64,000 nucleotides of DNA, from NCBI RefSeq assembly GCF_000337815.1, contig NZ_AOLN01000013.1, forward strand, positions 186,001 to 250,000, read 5' to 3'. This stretch comes from Haloferax mucosum ATCC BAA-1512. Lineage in GTDB: Archaea; Halobacteriota; Halobacteria; Halobacteriales; Haloferacaceae. How positions within the stretch are numbered: the first letter of the stretch is position 1; each line of letters starts with the position of its first letter. The notes beneath the pieces were generated by a model. The model searched no databases. It was not told where the DNA came from and saw only the letters and a program-made list of their open reading frames with translations. Position numbers and translations under genes: made by a program. This document shows, piece after piece, positions 34,776 to 44,189 of this stretch.

Positions 34776-35734
34776 GGCGACACCCGTGCGATCCATCGCT
34801 CGGGCGCGTCCAATTCCGCATCGGTCGGCAAATTCTCCGGATGTTCCCACACGAGCGATGCGGCGGCGACACCGCGTTCATCCGCGACGTATTCGAAGAA
34901 CCGAGCGCCGCGTTCGTACTGGCGGCGTTTGAGACCGAGACCGAGGACGCGGCGTGCGATTTTCGCAACCGGTCCGCCACCTCGTCGTCGCTCGTCGAGT
35001 TTTCGACGGAGGTCTTCGTAGTCGTCGTCGAATGCGCGGTCCATCAGGAGTTCCGCGTAGCCTTCGACCGCCGTCATCGCCGTGTCGAGTTCGCGGAACG
35101 CGTCGCGGTCGAGGTCACCGTCAATGAGCGCGTCAACGCCCCGTTCCATCCGTGATTCGAGATGCGTCGAGAGCCACGGGGCCGCGCCGAACTCCGCCGC
35201 GTGCGATACTTCGTGGAACGCAATCCAACGCCGGAACCGCGGGTACTCGACGTCCAGCGAGTCGGCGACGCGGCGGATGTTGGGGTGGACGAAATACAGT
35301 CCGTGGTCGTCGTCACCCTCGGCGAGAAGCAACGGGTCGTACTGTCCGAGGACGTTATTTCCTAAAAACGAGAGGACAAACGCGAACGTTCCGGTGTTGA
35401 CGGCGCGTGTGACGCCCGGGAAGACCATCGGTCCGTGTTCCTCGAACGGGCGCATGATACGACGGAACGTCTCGACGTTGGCGTCGATCCAGTGGTGGCG
35501 GTTTTGAACTTCCACGACGTCGGGCACGTCGAATGACACGTCAGCGACAACCGCGAGACGTTCACGGGCATCGCTGACGTCAGCCGCGTAGCCCGTTCGC
35601 TCGGCCGACGATAGGTCGAGCGAACCCGGGTCAGTCGCGGCTTTTGAGGCTTCGGCGACGGCGTCCCAGTCGATCGTACCAGAGCCGGTCGCCGAAGCGT
35701 CCGCAACCGCTCTGACGCTCCGAAAGAGATTCAT
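34772..35734 (-). CDS. DUF2342 zinc metallopeptidase-like protein
   Basis: The 320-residue protein carries HExxH (AFHEVSHAAEF, near residue 172) and a later acidic helix AMTAVEGYAELLMDR with the probable third metal ligand (Glu). This matches DUF2342, also labelled coenzyme F420 biosynthesis-associated, in actinobacteria and haloarchaea. The actual substrate is unknown. ATG 35734 gives MNLFRSVRAVADA. It is convergent with the RNA candidate and divergent from the glyoxalase-fold gene. Confidence 0.88.
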   Translation of the reverse strand: MNLFRSVRAVADASATGSGTIDWDAVAEASKAATDPGSLDLSSAERTGYAADVSDARERLAVVADVSFDVPDVVEVQNRHHWIDANVETFRRIMRPFEEHGPMVFPGVTRAVNTGTFAFVLSFLGNNVLGQYDPLLLAEGDDDHGLYFVHPNIRRVADSLDVEYPRFRRWIAFHEVSHAAEFGAAPWLSTHLESRMERGVDALIDGDLDRDAFRELDTAMTAVEGYAELLMDRAFDDDYEDLRRKLDERRRGGGPVAKIARRVLGLGLKRRQYERGARFFEYVADERGVAAASLVWEHPENLPTDAELDAPERWIARVSP

Positions 35735-35833
35735 ACGCTATCGAGGTGGGCCGGAGCCAAAACGCTTCGGTCGATGCTCAGACTCACAGACAAGAGGCCC
35801 TAGACACTATATGCAGTCCGACGTGAGGTGCGT

Positions 35834-36652
35834 ATGGACCGAACCATCGACCACGTCGCATTCGGTGGTCTCGAACTGTACGAACTCCGCGCCGCCGCAA
35901 ACGAAGTCGGACTTACCCCTACCTACGGCGGTGAACACAGTACCGGAACGACGCACATGGCCGTGGTTCCGTTTCCCGACGGTTCGTATCTCGAACTCAT
36001 CGCGCCGACGCTCGGCACCGACGCCGAGGAAGCCGGGTTCTGGCCGTCTCACCTCGCCACCGGTGCCGGCCCGACCGCGTGGTGTATCGAAGTTCCCGAT
36101 ATCACCGCCAGTGCCAAGGCCGCTATCGACGCCGGAATCCCCATCGATGGCCCGCACGCCGCCGCCAGAGAACGACCGGATGGCCGACTCGTCGAATGGG
36201 ACATGTGTTTCGAAGGGAGCGACCAACGACTTCCCTTCACTCTCCGAGACCGGACCCCTCGCGGGTATCGCGTCCCAAAGGCGGCACAGAACACGTCTGT
36301 CCGAGGCCTACAGACCGCCGTCATCGCTACCCGCGACCGACAAGCGACCGCCGATACGTTCGCTCGCCGGCATCACTACCCGTCTCCGGTCGAGATTACC
36401 GGTCCGTTCGAGCAGTTCGCCGTCTTGCCCGGGACACCCGTCGCGTTGTGCGAACCCGGTGACGGCGTGCTCGCCGAGCGAATCGACGAGGTCGGTGAAG
36501 GACCCTGTGCGTTCCTCGTCGGCGTCACCGACCTCGACAGGGCACGCCAAGTGCTCTCTCTCGGGGCCGAAACCCAGTACAGCGACCGCCGGATGGCGTG
36601 GTTCGACCACGAACTGTTCGACGATCGGTTAGGCGTCGTCGAACTGCCGTAA
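35834..36652 (+). CDS. glyoxalase-fold (VOC superfamily) protein
   Basis: The protein of 272 residues opens MDRTIDHVAFGGLELY and reads as a glyoxalase-like (VOC) domain (YGGEHSTGTTHMAVVPFPDGSYLELI), with a second, weaker copy in the C-terminal half (AFLVGVTDLDRARQVLSLG). VOC proteins bind a metal and act as isomerases, dioxygenases or resistance proteins. ATG 35834 is chosen over GTG 35828, because an A/T box (actatat, about 35805-35811) lies 25 nt upstream and implies a leaderless start. Substrate unknown. Confidence 0.82.
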   Translation: MDRTIDHVAFGGLELYELRAAANEVGLTPTYGGEHSTGTTHMAVVPFPDGSYLELIAPTLGTDAEEAGFWPSHLATGAGPTAWCIEVPDITASAKAAIDAGIPIDGPHAAARERPDGRLVEWDMCFEGSDQRLPFTLRDRTPRGYRVPKAAQNTSVRGLQTAVIATRDRQATADTFARRHHYPSPVEITGPFEQFAVLPGTPVALCEPGDGVLAERIDEVGEGPCAFLVGVTDLDRARQVLSLGAETQYSDRRMAWFDHELFDDRLGVVELP

Positions 36653-36769
36653 CGAGTTCGAAAACAAACGCATGCACTCGGTTGCCCGTGTAGTGATATC
36701 GCCACTGCGCCGAACGCAGTCGCTCACGGGTCGAGCGTCAGAAAAGTCGAATGAAAACCTCGTCCCGTC

Positions 36770-37555
36770 TTAGAGTTCGGCCTCGAAGTCTTCGAGGGCG
36801 TAGACGGTGTCGGAGCCGCGGCGGTCGAGCGTCTCGTTGGCGAGAAGCCAGTAGACGACCGACAGCGCACGACGACCCTTGTTGTTCGTCGGGACGACGA
36901 GGTCAACGTTCGAGGTCTGGTTGTTGGAGTCGCACATCGCGATGACCGGGATGCCGACCGTGATTGCTTCCTTGACTGCCTGCGCATCACCAATCGGGTC
37001 GGTGACGACGACCACGTCGGGTTCGATGTAGCCGGCGTAGTCCGGGTTCGTCAGCGTGCCGGGGATAAAGCGTCCCGTGCGGGCACGTGCGCCGACCGCG
37101 TCGGCGAACTTCTCGGCCGGGAAGCGACCGTACTGACGGGAGGACGTAACCAGAATCTGCTCCGGACTGTAGTTCGCAAGGAAGTCCGCGGCGGTGCGGA
37201 TCCGCGAGTCCGTCTGGCTGACGTCGAGCACGTATAGCCCGTCGTCGCGGACACGGTGGATGAACCGAACCATGTCCTTGGTCTTCTGCTGGGTACCGAT
37301 GTGGACACCGGCGGCCAGGTAATCTTCGACCGGGATGAGCAGGTCGGCGTCTTCGTCGGGCATAACGTCCTCGTCGAAGGCCGGTTCCGGCTCTTCCGCT
37401 TCTTCTGCCTCGGCGGCCTTGTCGGCCGCCTCGGCGGTCTCTACTGTCTCGTCTTCGGTGGCGGCCTCGTCGGTGCCCGTCTCGGTGACCGCTTCGGTCT
37501 CCGTCTCGGGTTCCTCGTCGGCGACCTCCACCGCGTCGTTTTCGTTGTCGCTCAT
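36770..37555 (-). CDS. rps2: ribosomal protein S2
   Basis: The 261-residue protein has a long acidic N-terminal extension (about 1-70, rich in E, T and A) followed by the S2 core: [52 protein letters not shown] and [15 protein letters not shown]. The extension is typical of haloarchaeal S2. The start overlaps the enolase stop by 4 nt (37552-37555). It is the last gene of the tRNA-Leu-L18e-...-S2 operon. Confidence 0.96.
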   Translation of the reverse strand: MSDNENDAVEVADEEPETETEAVTETGTDEAATEDETVETAEAADKAAEAEEAEEPEPAFDEDVMPDEDADLLIPVEDYLAAGVHIGTQQKTKDMVRFIHRVRDDGLYVLDVSQTDSRIRTAADFLANYSPEQILVTSSRQYGRFPAEKFADAVGARARTGRFIPGTLTNPDYAGYIEPDVVVVTDPIGDAQAVKEAITVGIPVIAMCDSNNQTSNVDLVVPTNNKGRRALSVVYWLLANETLDRRGSDTVYALEDFEAEL

Positions 37556-38751
37556 ACTGCGTCGTCCGCGATGCGGATGAGTTCGTTCAGTTTGGCGGTT
37601 CGCTCGCCTTGCACCGTGCCAGTCTTGATAAACGGCGCGTCGGTGGCGACGGCGAGGTGTGCGATGGTCGTGTCTTCCGTCTCACCAGAGCGGTGAGAGA
37701 TGACGGCATCCATTCCGTTTCGGGACGCGAGTTCGACGGCGTCGAACGCGTCGGTCAGCGTTCCGATCTGGTTCGGCTTGATGAGAATCGAGTTCGCGGC
37801 ACCCACGTCGATGCCGTCGGAGAGACGGTCAACGTTGGTGACGAACAGGTCGTCACCGCAGATGAGCGTGCGGTCGCCCACGCGCTCTGTGAGTTCCGCG
37901 AAGCCTTCGTAGTCGTTCTCGTCGAGTGGGTCTTCGACGTAAACGAGGTCGTACTCGTCAACCATCTCGGCGACGTAGTCGATCTGCTCGTCCGTCGTCT
38001 TCGTCTCGTCACCGTAGTGGTAGACGCCATCTTCGAACATTTCAGACGCCGCGATGTCGAGTCCGAACCGAATCTCGAATCCGAGTTCGTCTTCGATATC
38101 GGAGACGGCTTCGGCCATGATTTCGAACGCATCGGCGTCGGAAACGGCGGGTGCCCATGCACCCTCGTCGCCTTTCGCGGCGGGCACGTCACGCTCGTCG
38201 AGAATCTCGGACGCGCGGGCGTGCACTTTCGCGTTGGCGAAGACGGCCTCGGAGACGCTCGGCGCACCGACCGGTGCGGCGAGGAACTCTTGGATGTTCG
38301 TCGCTTCTTTGGCGTGTTCACCGCCACCGATGACGTTCCCGAGCGGCGTCGGGAAGTTGTCGCCGCGGAACGCGCCGCCGAGGTGCTGGTACAGCGGTGC
38401 ACCGAGCACGTCAGCGCCGGCCTTTGCGGCCGCCATCGAGATTGCGACGGCGCTGTTCGCGCCGATTTCCGAGAAGTTCTCGGAACCGTCGGCGGCACGA
38501 AGTGCGGCATCAACCTCACGCTGGTTGCCCGCGTGAACTTCGTTCACGAGTCGGGGAACAGCGTGTCGTCGTGCGGCCGCGATGGCCTCAGTCGGCGGCA
38601 GTTCGATTGCCTCGTACTCGCCGGTGGACGCACCACTCGGGGCCGCGGCACGACCGAACCCACCGGATTCGGTGAGAACGTCGGCTTCGACCGTCGGGTT
38701 TCCACGGGAGTCGAGTACGCGGCGTAGAGATACGGATGTGATTCGAGTCAT
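37552..38751 (-). CDS. eno: enolase (phosphopyruvate hydratase)
   Basis: The 399-residue enzyme interconverts 2-phosphoglycerate and phosphoenolpyruvate. Seen are [15 protein letters not shown] at the start, [10 protein letters not shown], the metal-binding [19 protein letters not shown], and the signature [17 protein letters not shown] and [13 protein letters not shown] 38751 ([10 protein letters not shown]) fits the family. Its place between RNA polymerase subunit genes and S2 is conserved in haloarchaea, where glycolysis and translation genes share this operon. Confidence 0.97.
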   Translation of the reverse strand: MTRITSVSLRRVLDSRGNPTVEADVLTESGGFGRAAAPSGASTGEYEAIELPPTEAIAAARRHAVPRLVNEVHAGNQREVDAALRAADGSENFSEIGANSAVAISMAAAKAGADVLGAPLYQHLGGAFRGDNFPTPLGNVIGGGEHAKEATNIQEFLAAPVGAPSVSEAVFANAKVHARASEILDERDVPAAKGDEGAWAPAVSDADAFEIMAEAVSDIEDELGFEIRFGLDIAASEMFEDGVYHYGDETKTTDEQIDYVAEMVDEYDLVYVEDPLDENDYEGFAELTERVGDRTLICGDDLFVTNVDRLSDGIDVGAANSILIKPNQIGTLTDAFDAVELASRNGMDAVISHRSGETEDTTIAHLAVATDAPFIKTGTVQGERTAKLNELIRIADDAV

Positions 38752-38755
38752 GTTG

Positions 38756-38932
38756 TCACTTGCCCTCTCGTTTGACGGTGAACGGAAGTACACCTGCGTC
38801 GTACTCCTCAGCGGCGATTAGTATAGGTTCGGTCTGCTCACTCTCTACGAGCACGGGTGCACCGTAGGAGATCTGCAGCGCTCGCGCGCCGAGGATTCGG
38901 GCTTTCTCGTATCTGTTGTACCGTTGTATCAT
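38756..38932 (-). CDS. rpoK: RNA polymerase subunit Rpo6 (RpoK)
   Basis: The 58-residue protein is the archaeal omega-like subunit, shown by [21 protein letters not shown] (given in part: [13 protein letters not shown]) and a PFTVKREGK tail. It helps assemble the polymerase. ATG 38932 overlaps the rpoN stop (caATGA), so translation is coupled. It precedes enolase by 4 nt. Confidence 0.95.
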   Translation of the reverse strand: MIQRYNRYEKARILGARALQISYGAPVLVESEQTEPILIAAEEYDAGVLPFTVKREGK

Positions 38933-39123
38933 TGGTAAGGTGACACGACGTCTACGAGGTCTTTGTGCGACACCATCATCCGCCGGCAACAGGCACGGGT
39001 GACGCCGAGCTCGTCGAGGACGTCTGCGGGGTCCTCATCGCCCTCGCGGGCACGAGCCTGGAATTCGTCCCAGTGTTCGCCAATCACTGTGCCGCAGGTG
39101 AAACACCGGACGGGAATCATCAT
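38929..39123 (-). CDS. rpoN: RNA polymerase subunit Rpo10 (RpoN)
   Basis: The 64-residue subunit holds one zinc ion through RCFTCG near the N-terminus and the ACCRRM pair near residue 45; it keeps all four cysteines. It links Rpo3 and Rpo11 in the assembly platform. Two Met codons begin the frame (MMIPVRCF) and either could be the start. It sits between S9 and RpoK in the conserved order. Confidence 0.96.
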   Translation of the reverse strand: MMIPVRCFTCGTVIGEHWDEFQARAREGDEDPADVLDELGVTRACCRRMMVSHKDLVDVVSPYQ

Positions 39124-39135
39124 GGTTAGATCACC

Positions 39136-39534
39136 TCAGCGGTAGGACTTCTGGTAGCGAGCGCGTGCACCCGGTCCACCCCACTTCTTGGGTTCGGACT
39201 GGCGAACGTCGTTGACCAAAAGCGAACGGTCGAAATCCATGTACGCGTCGCGTAGCTCCGCGTCGTTCAGATGTTGCACCAGCCCACGAGCGAGCGCGGT
39301 GCGGACTGCGTCGGCCTGACCGGCCACGCCGCCGCCGTTGACGCGCACGTCGATATCGACCTGCGAGCGGAGGTCCTCGCCTGCGATGCGGAACGGTTCC
39401 AGCATCTTCAGGCGGGCCATCTCCGGCTCGACCAGCTCGACCGGCTGCGAGTTGATACGAACTCGACCTTCACCCTCGCGCACGGTTGCGCGAGCGATTG
39501 CGGTCTTCTTCTTACCGGACGTGTTCGTTACCAT
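39136..39534 (-). CDS. rps9: ribosomal protein S9
   Basis: The 132-residue small-subunit protein shows [22 protein letters not shown] (part: [11 protein letters not shown]), the [19 protein letters not shown] core and the basic C-terminal tail [11 protein letters not shown] that reaches the tRNA P site. It overlaps the L13 stop by 7 nt, a sign of coupled translation, and is followed by rpoN after 12 nt. Confidence 0.97.
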   Translation of the reverse strand: MVTNTSGKKKTAIARATVREGEGRVRINSQPVELVEPEMARLKMLEPFRIAGEDLRSQVDIDVRVNGGGVAGQADAVRTALARGLVQHLNDAELRDAYMDFDRSLLVNDVRQSEPKKWGGPGARARYQKSYR

Positions 39535-39965
39535 GTGACGTTAGCACCCAGTTTCTCGGAAACCTCTCCGAGCGAGATGAACTTGATGTTCGAAAGGCGG
39601 TCCAACGAGGTGTCTTCGAGCATCTCGCCGTCTTCGTCGTACGGATTGCCGACGTAGACGCGGACGTTCGAGAGCGCCTCGCGGCCGCGGGGTTTCTTGT
39701 ACGGGAGCATGCCGCGAATGGCACGCTTGAAGATTCGGTCGGGACGCTTCGGGTAGTAGGGACCCTGGTCCGACCCAACTTCGGCGCGCTTGCGGTAGAC
39801 GCCCATCACGTCCTCTTCGGAGCCCGTGATGACGGTGTCTTCCGCGTTGACGACGGCGACCGTTTCGCCTGCGAGGACGCGCTGAGCGACCTCCGAGGCG
39901 ACGCGTCCCATAATGCAGTTTCGGGCGTCAACAACGACGTCTGCGTCGAATTCGGCGAAACTCAT
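39528..39965 (-). CDS. rpl13: ribosomal protein L13
   Basis: The 145-residue large-subunit protein contains [21 protein letters not shown] and [25 protein letters not shown] (part: [13 protein letters not shown]), the L13 signature. It overlaps L18e by 4 nt at its start and S9 by 7 nt at its end. Length is normal. Confidence 0.97.
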   Translation of the reverse strand: MSFAEFDADVVVDARNCIMGRVASEVAQRVLAGETVAVVNAEDTVITGSEEDVMGVYRKRAEVGSDQGPYYPKRPDRIFKRAIRGMLPYKKPRGREALSNVRVYVGNPYDEDGEMLEDTSLDRLSNIKFISLGEVSEKLGANVTW

Positions 39966-40312
39966 CGGATCACCCGTACGTTGGACCCATCGGGGTTCTG
40001 TTCTGCGAGTTGTTCCAGCGTCACAACATCGCCGACCTGCTCGATTTTCGTTCGAGCGGTGGACGAGAAGTCCACAGCCGCGACGGTGACGTTCTTCTGT
40101 AGCACACCGCTACCCAGCACCTTGCCGGGCACGACGACGGTCTCGTCTTCCTGGGCGTATCGTTCGATACGTCCCAGGTTGACTTCCGCGTGGGTGCGCC
40201 GTGGCTTTTCGAGACGGTCCGCGACATCCTGCCAGACGTTGGCACCGGACTCACGCGAGACCGCCTTCAGCTCGGCGATGAGACTCTTGAGTCTCGGGTT
40301 CGTCTTACTCAT
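39962..40312 (-). CDS. rpl18e: ribosomal protein L18e
   Basis: The 116-residue protein has the L18e/L15 fold sequence ([32 protein letters not shown]). It begins 27 nt after the mature 3' end of tRNA-Leu, so the mRNA is released by tRNA processing. In Haloarcula this operon is reported to start with tRNA-Leu. Confidence 0.97.
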
Positions 40313-40338
40313 TGTCTACCTCCAGAGAGAAAGCGGAG

Positions 40339-40423
40339 TGCAGGGAGCAGGATTTGAACCTGCGGACTCCTATGAGACAGCGCCCTGAACGCTGCGCCGT
40401 TGGCCAGACTTGGCTATCCCTGC
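40339..40423 (-). tRNA. tRNA-Leu (anticodon CAG)
   Basis: The 85-nt gene folds with acceptor GCAGGGA/TCCCTGC, a long variable arm (type II) and an anticodon stem CAGCG/CGCTG around TTCAGGG, giving anticodon CAG. The T arm is GCAGG-TTCAAAT-CCTGC. The discriminator is A, as for leucine; CCA is not encoded. It lies within the ribosomal operon between rpoD and rpl18e. Confidence 0.96.
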
Positions 40424-40567
40424 AAGCATTCCGCTGTACTTCATGCCCCGTAAAAACACCTTCGGTCCGGCCCGGTGCCGAGAGGTCGTCACACGCCACG
40501 CTGTCGGTGGATGTGACTCCTCGCGGAGTGGGCGAACGTCGGTGTTGAGACGGGGCAGTATCCATTC

Positions 40568-41350
40568 TTACAGTGCGACCTTCTCTTCGAGCTCAGCCGC
40601 TCGGTCGCCTAAGGAGGCGACTGCGCGCTTCATAAGCTCGTCAACGCTAAAGGAACCGTCCGTCTCCACACTGAAGACGAACGCTCCGGGAACGTCGTGC
40701 ACTTCGACCTCTTTTCCGGGGTACCGCTTCGTCAGGTCGTTGCCGAACGCGTCTGTGACCACGAGGTCGCCGTCTTCGGCGTCCTCGTCGTCCGCGTGTT
40801 CCGCCGCGGCCTCTTCGATGACGCCACGGAGAATGTTCGGCTCCTGTTCATCGAACTCGCCGGCGTCGCCGACGACCTCCACGCGTTGGAGATGTCGGTA
40901 GCCGACGGCGACCCCACCTTGGTTCTTGGCGTGGTCTTTTCCGTAACCGAGGACGGCGTCAGCCTCGAATTCGAGGCGCTGGCCTTCCTTCAGTTCGATG
41001 ATTGGGATGTTCTCGTCCGCAGGAACGATCATGTCGTCCGCGGATTCGATGTCCCCAGAGTACGCGGTTGCCGGCCCATCAACTTCGAGTGCGACGGTGA
41101 CGGTGTCACCGGGCTCGAAGTCGTCGAGGGGCGTCGTCAACGGAACCAGACCGAGACGAAGCCCGATCATCTCGTCGAACATGACCGATGTGTTCTCTAC
41201 GAACCGAACGGTGTCGATAGAGAACGTCGGCACGTCGGCGACCATCGCCCGGCGAATGCCGTTGGCTAGTGCCGGAGTCAGACCGTGCACGACGAAGCGT
41301 GCGCGTCGGTCTTCGCGTTCGATGAACTCGACCTCGAAGTCGTTTGCCAT
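40568..41350 (-). CDS. rpoD: RNA polymerase subunit Rpo3 (RpoD) without Fe-S cysteines
   Basis: The 260-residue protein is the alpha-like assembly subunit: [31 protein letters not shown] (part: [14 protein letters not shown]), [13 protein letters not shown] and a C-terminal dimerisation helix. Many archaeal Rpo3 proteins carry a cysteine-rich Fe-S domain; this one contains no cysteine at all, and the corresponding part is replaced by an acidic stretch ([14 protein letters not shown]). It follows S11 after 6 nt. Confidence 0.96.
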   Translation of the reverse strand: MANDFEVEFIEREDRRARFVVHGLTPALANGIRRAMVADVPTFSIDTVRFVENTSVMFDEMIGLRLGLVPLTTPLDDFEPGDTVTVALEVDGPATAYSGDIESADDMIVPADENIPIIELKEGQRLEFEADAVLGYGKDHAKNQGGVAVGYRHLQRVEVVGDAGEFDEQEPNILRGVIEEAAAEHADDEDAEDGDLVVTDAFGNDLTKRYPGKEVEVHDVPGAFVFSVETDGSFSVDELMKRAVASLGDRAAELEEKVAL

Positions 41351-41356
41351 GGTGAT

Positions 41357-41749
41357 TTAGAGTCGGCTGTTTTTCGGCGCGCGAGTTCCGTCGTGCGGAA
41401 TCGGCGTCACGTCCTCGATGCGGCCGATTTCGAGACCGGCGCGAGCGAGGGCGCGAATCGTTGCCTGTGCACCGGGTCCGGGGCTCTTGTTACGGTTGCC
41501 ACCGGGACCGCGGACGCGAACGTGCAGACCGGAGATGCCAGCCGCCTTGATCTGGTCGGCGACACTCTCTGCCATCTGCATGGCCGCGTACGGAGATGCC
41601 TCGTCACGGTTCTGCTTGACGACGGAACCACCGGACGATTTGACAATCGTCTCGGCGCCCGTGATGTCAGTGACCGTGATGAGCGTGTTGTTGAACGATG
41701 CGTGAACGTGGGCGATTCCCCACTTGTCACCAGTTTCTGATTCGCTCAT
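41357..41749 (-). CDS. rps11: ribosomal protein S11
   Basis: The 130-residue platform protein shows [20 protein letters not shown], the [20 protein letters not shown] signature and the basic [17 protein letters not shown] end. It overlaps the S4 stop by 4 nt. The order S13-S4-S11-Rpo3 is conserved across archaea. Confidence 0.97.
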   Translation of the reverse strand: MSESETGDKWGIAHVHASFNNTLITVTDITGAETIVKSSGGSVVKQNRDEASPYAAMQMAESVADQIKAAGISGLHVRVRGPGGNRNKSPGPGAQATIRALARAGLEIGRIEDVTPIPHDGTRAPKNSRL

Positions 41750-42273
41750 TCTTGGGCCTCCGCGCGCTCAGGGTGCAGTTCGTCCGAGAGCTTCGACGTC
41801 TCGTCGAAAGCCACGGTGTTCTCTTCGTCAACTTCGACCTTGCGGGACGGGACGGTCGTTCGAGCGCCGCCAACGGTCACGTGACCGTGGACGATGAACT
41901 GACGGGCCTGTTGCGGGGTCTGTCCGAGACCCTTGCGGTAGGCGACCGTCTGGAACCGTCGCTCGAGAATGTCCGTCACGTCGAGACGCAGGGTCTGCGA
42001 AATATCGTCTTCCGCAGACAGGATGCCGTAGCGACGCAGGCGTGCCATGAACTCGGCACCGAGCGCCTCGGCTTCCTCAACGTCACCCTGGGCCTCACCG
42101 AGGAGGCTCCGTGCCTCACGGCGGATGTTACGCAGTTCGGACTGCGCACGCCAGAGTTCTTCTTTGTTCTTGAGACCGTACCGAGAGAGGAGGTCCGATT
42201 CCTGAGCGATGCGCTCGCCCTGGAACGGGTGGTTGGGCGTCTCGTAGAACTTTGTGTTGTTGCCCGTTGTCAT
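41746..42273 (-). CDS. rps4: ribosomal protein S4
   Basis: The 175-residue primary rRNA-binding protein has [18 protein letters not shown] at the start, helices with [15 protein letters not shown], and the S4 RNA-binding domain ([18 protein letters not shown], then [13 protein letters not shown]). It overlaps S13 by 4 nt and S11 by 4 nt. Confidence 0.97.
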   Translation of the reverse strand: MTTGNNTKFYETPNHPFQGERIAQESDLLSRYGLKNKEELWRAQSELRNIRREARSLLGEAQGDVEEAEALGAEFMARLRRYGILSAEDDISQTLRLDVTDILERRFQTVAYRKGLGQTPQQARQFIVHGHVTVGGARTTVPSRKVEVDEENTVAFDETSKLSDELHPERAEAQE

Positions 42274-42770
42274 TCTTCTTGCGCCTCTTTGATCTCCTCG
42301 ACGTTGACACCGATGGTGCCTTCAGTACGTCCAGTGGACTTCGTCCGCTGGCCGCGAACCTTCTGGCCGCGTTGGTGTCGAACGCCCTTGTAGGAGCTGA
42401 TCATCTTCATGCGGTTGATGTCATGCCGCCGCTTCTCTTCGAGGTCCGAACCCGTGATGTGGCCGGTTTCACCGGAGAAGAAGTCCTTCTGTCGGTTTGC
42501 CATCCACGTCGGGGCGTGGTCCTCGAAGTTCTCGACGACACCGACAACGGAGTCGATCTCGTCTTCGGGAAGTTTACCGAACAGCGCCGTTCGGTCAACG
42601 TCCGCGGCGTCGGCGATGATGCGCGCTGTGCGCTTGCCGATACCCTTCATGTCCGTCAGACTGCGCTCTACCGTCTTCGTCCCGTCAAGGTCGGTCTGAC
42701 CAATACGGATGAAGTAACGGAGGTCCTCTTCCTCCTCCGGAGAGCCGTCCTGTGGTTCTTCTGCACTCAT
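42270..42770 (-). CDS. rps13: ribosomal protein S13
   Basis: The protein of 166 residues starts MSAEEPQDGSPEEEEDLRYF, an acidic extension before the S13 core (IRIGQTDLDGTKTVERSL, GIGKRTARIIADAA) and the C-terminal basic KGVRHQRGQKVRGQRTKSTGR (part: RHQRGQKVRGQRT). ATG 42770 is chosen because an upstream in-frame start would run into the tRNA-Ser gene, 23 nt away. Confidence 0.96.
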   Translation of the reverse strand: MSAEEPQDGSPEEEEDLRYFIRIGQTDLDGTKTVERSLTDMKGIGKRTARIIADAADVDRTALFGKLPEDEIDSVVGVVENFEDHAPTWMANRQKDFFSGETGHITGSDLEEKRRHDINRMKMISSYKGVRHQRGQKVRGQRTKSTGRTEGTIGVNVEEIKEAQEE

Positions 42771-42793
42771 GACTTGGAAAGTCGTATTGTGAG

Positions 42794-42878
42794 CGTTGCG
42801 GCGGGGATTCGAACCCCGGGGGCTTGACGCCACTGAGTTAGCAACCCAGCGCCTTGGGCCAGGCTTGGCTACCGCAAC
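42794..42878 (-). tRNA. tRNA-Ser (anticodon GCT)
   Basis: The 85-nt type II tRNA has acceptor GTTGCGG/CCGCAAC with discriminator G, anticodon stem CTGGG/CTCAG around TTGCTAA (anticodon GCT), a long variable arm and a T arm CGGGG-TTCGAAT-CCCCG. It lies 23 nt upstream of the S13 start on the same strand and probably shares its transcript. Confidence 0.96.
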
Positions 42879-43084
42879 ACTGCGTTCTGGTTATTTTCGC
42901 CCATACGGACTCGGGGACGACATTCCCCTACAGCGATTGCATCCGTTACGAGACGGGGGCATTACTTAAACATCACGAAAGCCCCCTCACGTGTGACGCC
43001 GAGATATCGCCTCTCACGCCCATACTGTGGTGTGTCATGGCAATTCACCAAAATCATAACTTTCACAGTTACGTATTTCGCCCA

Positions 43085-43432
43085 ATGAGTTCGACAGACT
43101 CGGTCAACCCACCGACGAAACCGATTCGAATCGAGACGGTGGACGAATTAGACGCCCTCCTCGACGAACACGACCGCGTGCTCCTCGACATCTACACGAA
43201 GGGATGCACGCTGTGTCAGAGCATCGAGCCGGTTCTCGGAAACGTCGCAAAGGCGACCGACGTGGTCGTTGCGATGATAAATCCGCAGACGGACATGACC
43301 GTCGCCGACCGGTACACGATTCGGAGCGTGCCGACGCTCCTGTTGTTCGAAGACGGAACGCTCACCGACCGACTCGCGGACGGATTCCAAGGCGCACAGG
43401 CGGTTGTCGATTTCGTCGAACGGGCAGAATAG
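43085..43432 (+). CDS. thioredoxin-like protein with CTLC active site
   Basis: The protein of 115 residues has a thioredoxin fold: VLLDIYTKGCTLCQSIEPVLGNVA with the redox pair Cys-Thr-Leu-Cys (about 43-46), the cis-Pro region SVPTLLLFEDG, and a C-terminal helix. The active site differs from the usual CGPC, so its redox potential or partner may differ. ATG 43085 is chosen because a longer frame upstream would overlap the tRNA-Ser promoter region, and an A/T-rich box lies near 43060. It is divergent from the tRNA-Ser/S13 operon. Confidence 0.9.
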   Translation: MSSTDSVNPPTKPIRIETVDELDALLDEHDRVLLDIYTKGCTLCQSIEPVLGNVAKATDVVVAMINPQTDMTVADRYTIRSVPTLLLFEDGTLTDRLADGFQGAQAVVDFVERAE

Positions 43433-43462
43433 GAGCCGTCGATGGCGGCGGCTCAGCAGTCG

Positions 43463-44170
43463 TTAAGTATCGGTATCGTCGTCACTGTCCGTGTTGGCGT
43501 CTCGTAGCGCCGCGTCGGTGGGGCGGCCACCTTTTGGCATGACGTTGTCCAGGAGGAAGTAGACCGACTCGCGCATCGCATGCTTGGACTCGGGGCGGGT
43601 TCCGGTGACCTGAACGTCGAGACTTCGAAAGAGAAACGCCATCAAATTCTCGGCCATCATCTCCGCGTTCAACTCGCGGTACCGTCCCATCTCCATCTCG
43701 CGTTCGATGAGCGTAGCGATGGTGTCGATGACGTGAGACTCCATACGCCGGAATTTCCGGCGGTACGCGTCGTTGTGCGTCGTCTGGGTCCGAAGCTCGA
43801 AAATAACTCGCTGGAACGCTCTCGGCCCTTCACGGAACGGTATTCTATGGACGGTGTCTTCACAGTCTCCAGTCTCGTCTTCGGAAGCCAAGACGTACTC
43901 GACGAACTCCCGGAGTTCTGCCTCGGGGTCTTCCGCTTCGGGGTCGATATTCTCGACGAAGAGGTCGATAACGTAGTCGATAAACGCCAACAGGAGTTCG
44001 TCTTTGTTCTCGTAGTGGTAGTACAGAAGCGAGGTGCTCTTTTCGAATTCCGTGCCGATATTCTTTATCGAAAGGTCTGCATAGCCGTGTTTTACGAGCG
44101 CTCTGAGCGTTGCGTCCATAATCGCTTGCTCGGTCTCGCTTCGTCCGGTGTCGATTCGGTCGTCGTTCAT
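43463..44170 (-). CDS. TetR/AcrR-family transcriptional regulator
   Basis: The protein of 235 residues has the TetR N-terminal helix-turn-helix (LRALVKHGYADLSIKNIG, then TSLLYYHYENKDELLLAF) and a helical ligand-binding part of about 170 residues with an acidic tail. ATG 44170 gives MNDDRIDTGRSE, the normal distance before the HTH. It is the last gene of a minus-strand run with an MMPL/RND exporter and a surface protein, so it may control that operon in response to an exported compound. The ligand is unknown. Confidence 0.9.
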   Translation of the reverse strand: MNDDRIDTGRSETEQAIMDATLRALVKHGYADLSIKNIGTEFEKSTSLLYYHYENKDELLLAFIDYVIDLFVENIDPEAEDPEAELREFVEYVLASEDETGDCEDTVHRIPFREGPRAFQRVIFELRTQTTHNDAYRRKFRRMESHVIDTIATLIEREMEMGRYRELNAEMMAENLMAFLFRSLDVQVTGTRPESKHAMRESVYFLLDNVMPKGGRPTDAALRDANTDSDDDTDT

Positions 44171-44189
44171 GTTCTGTTGCGTAGCGTTT

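Noticed and set aside
34512-34850. A 112-codon minus-strand frame over the RNA candidate
   Set aside because: It is Arg/Pro/Ser-rich, has no hydrophobic core, overlaps the end of the DUF2342 gene, and its sequence is explained by the hairpins.
42854-43084. N-terminal extension of the thioredoxin-like protein up to 42854
   Set aside because: It would overlap the tRNA-Ser gene and the promoter region; the extension has no thioredoxin-like sequence.
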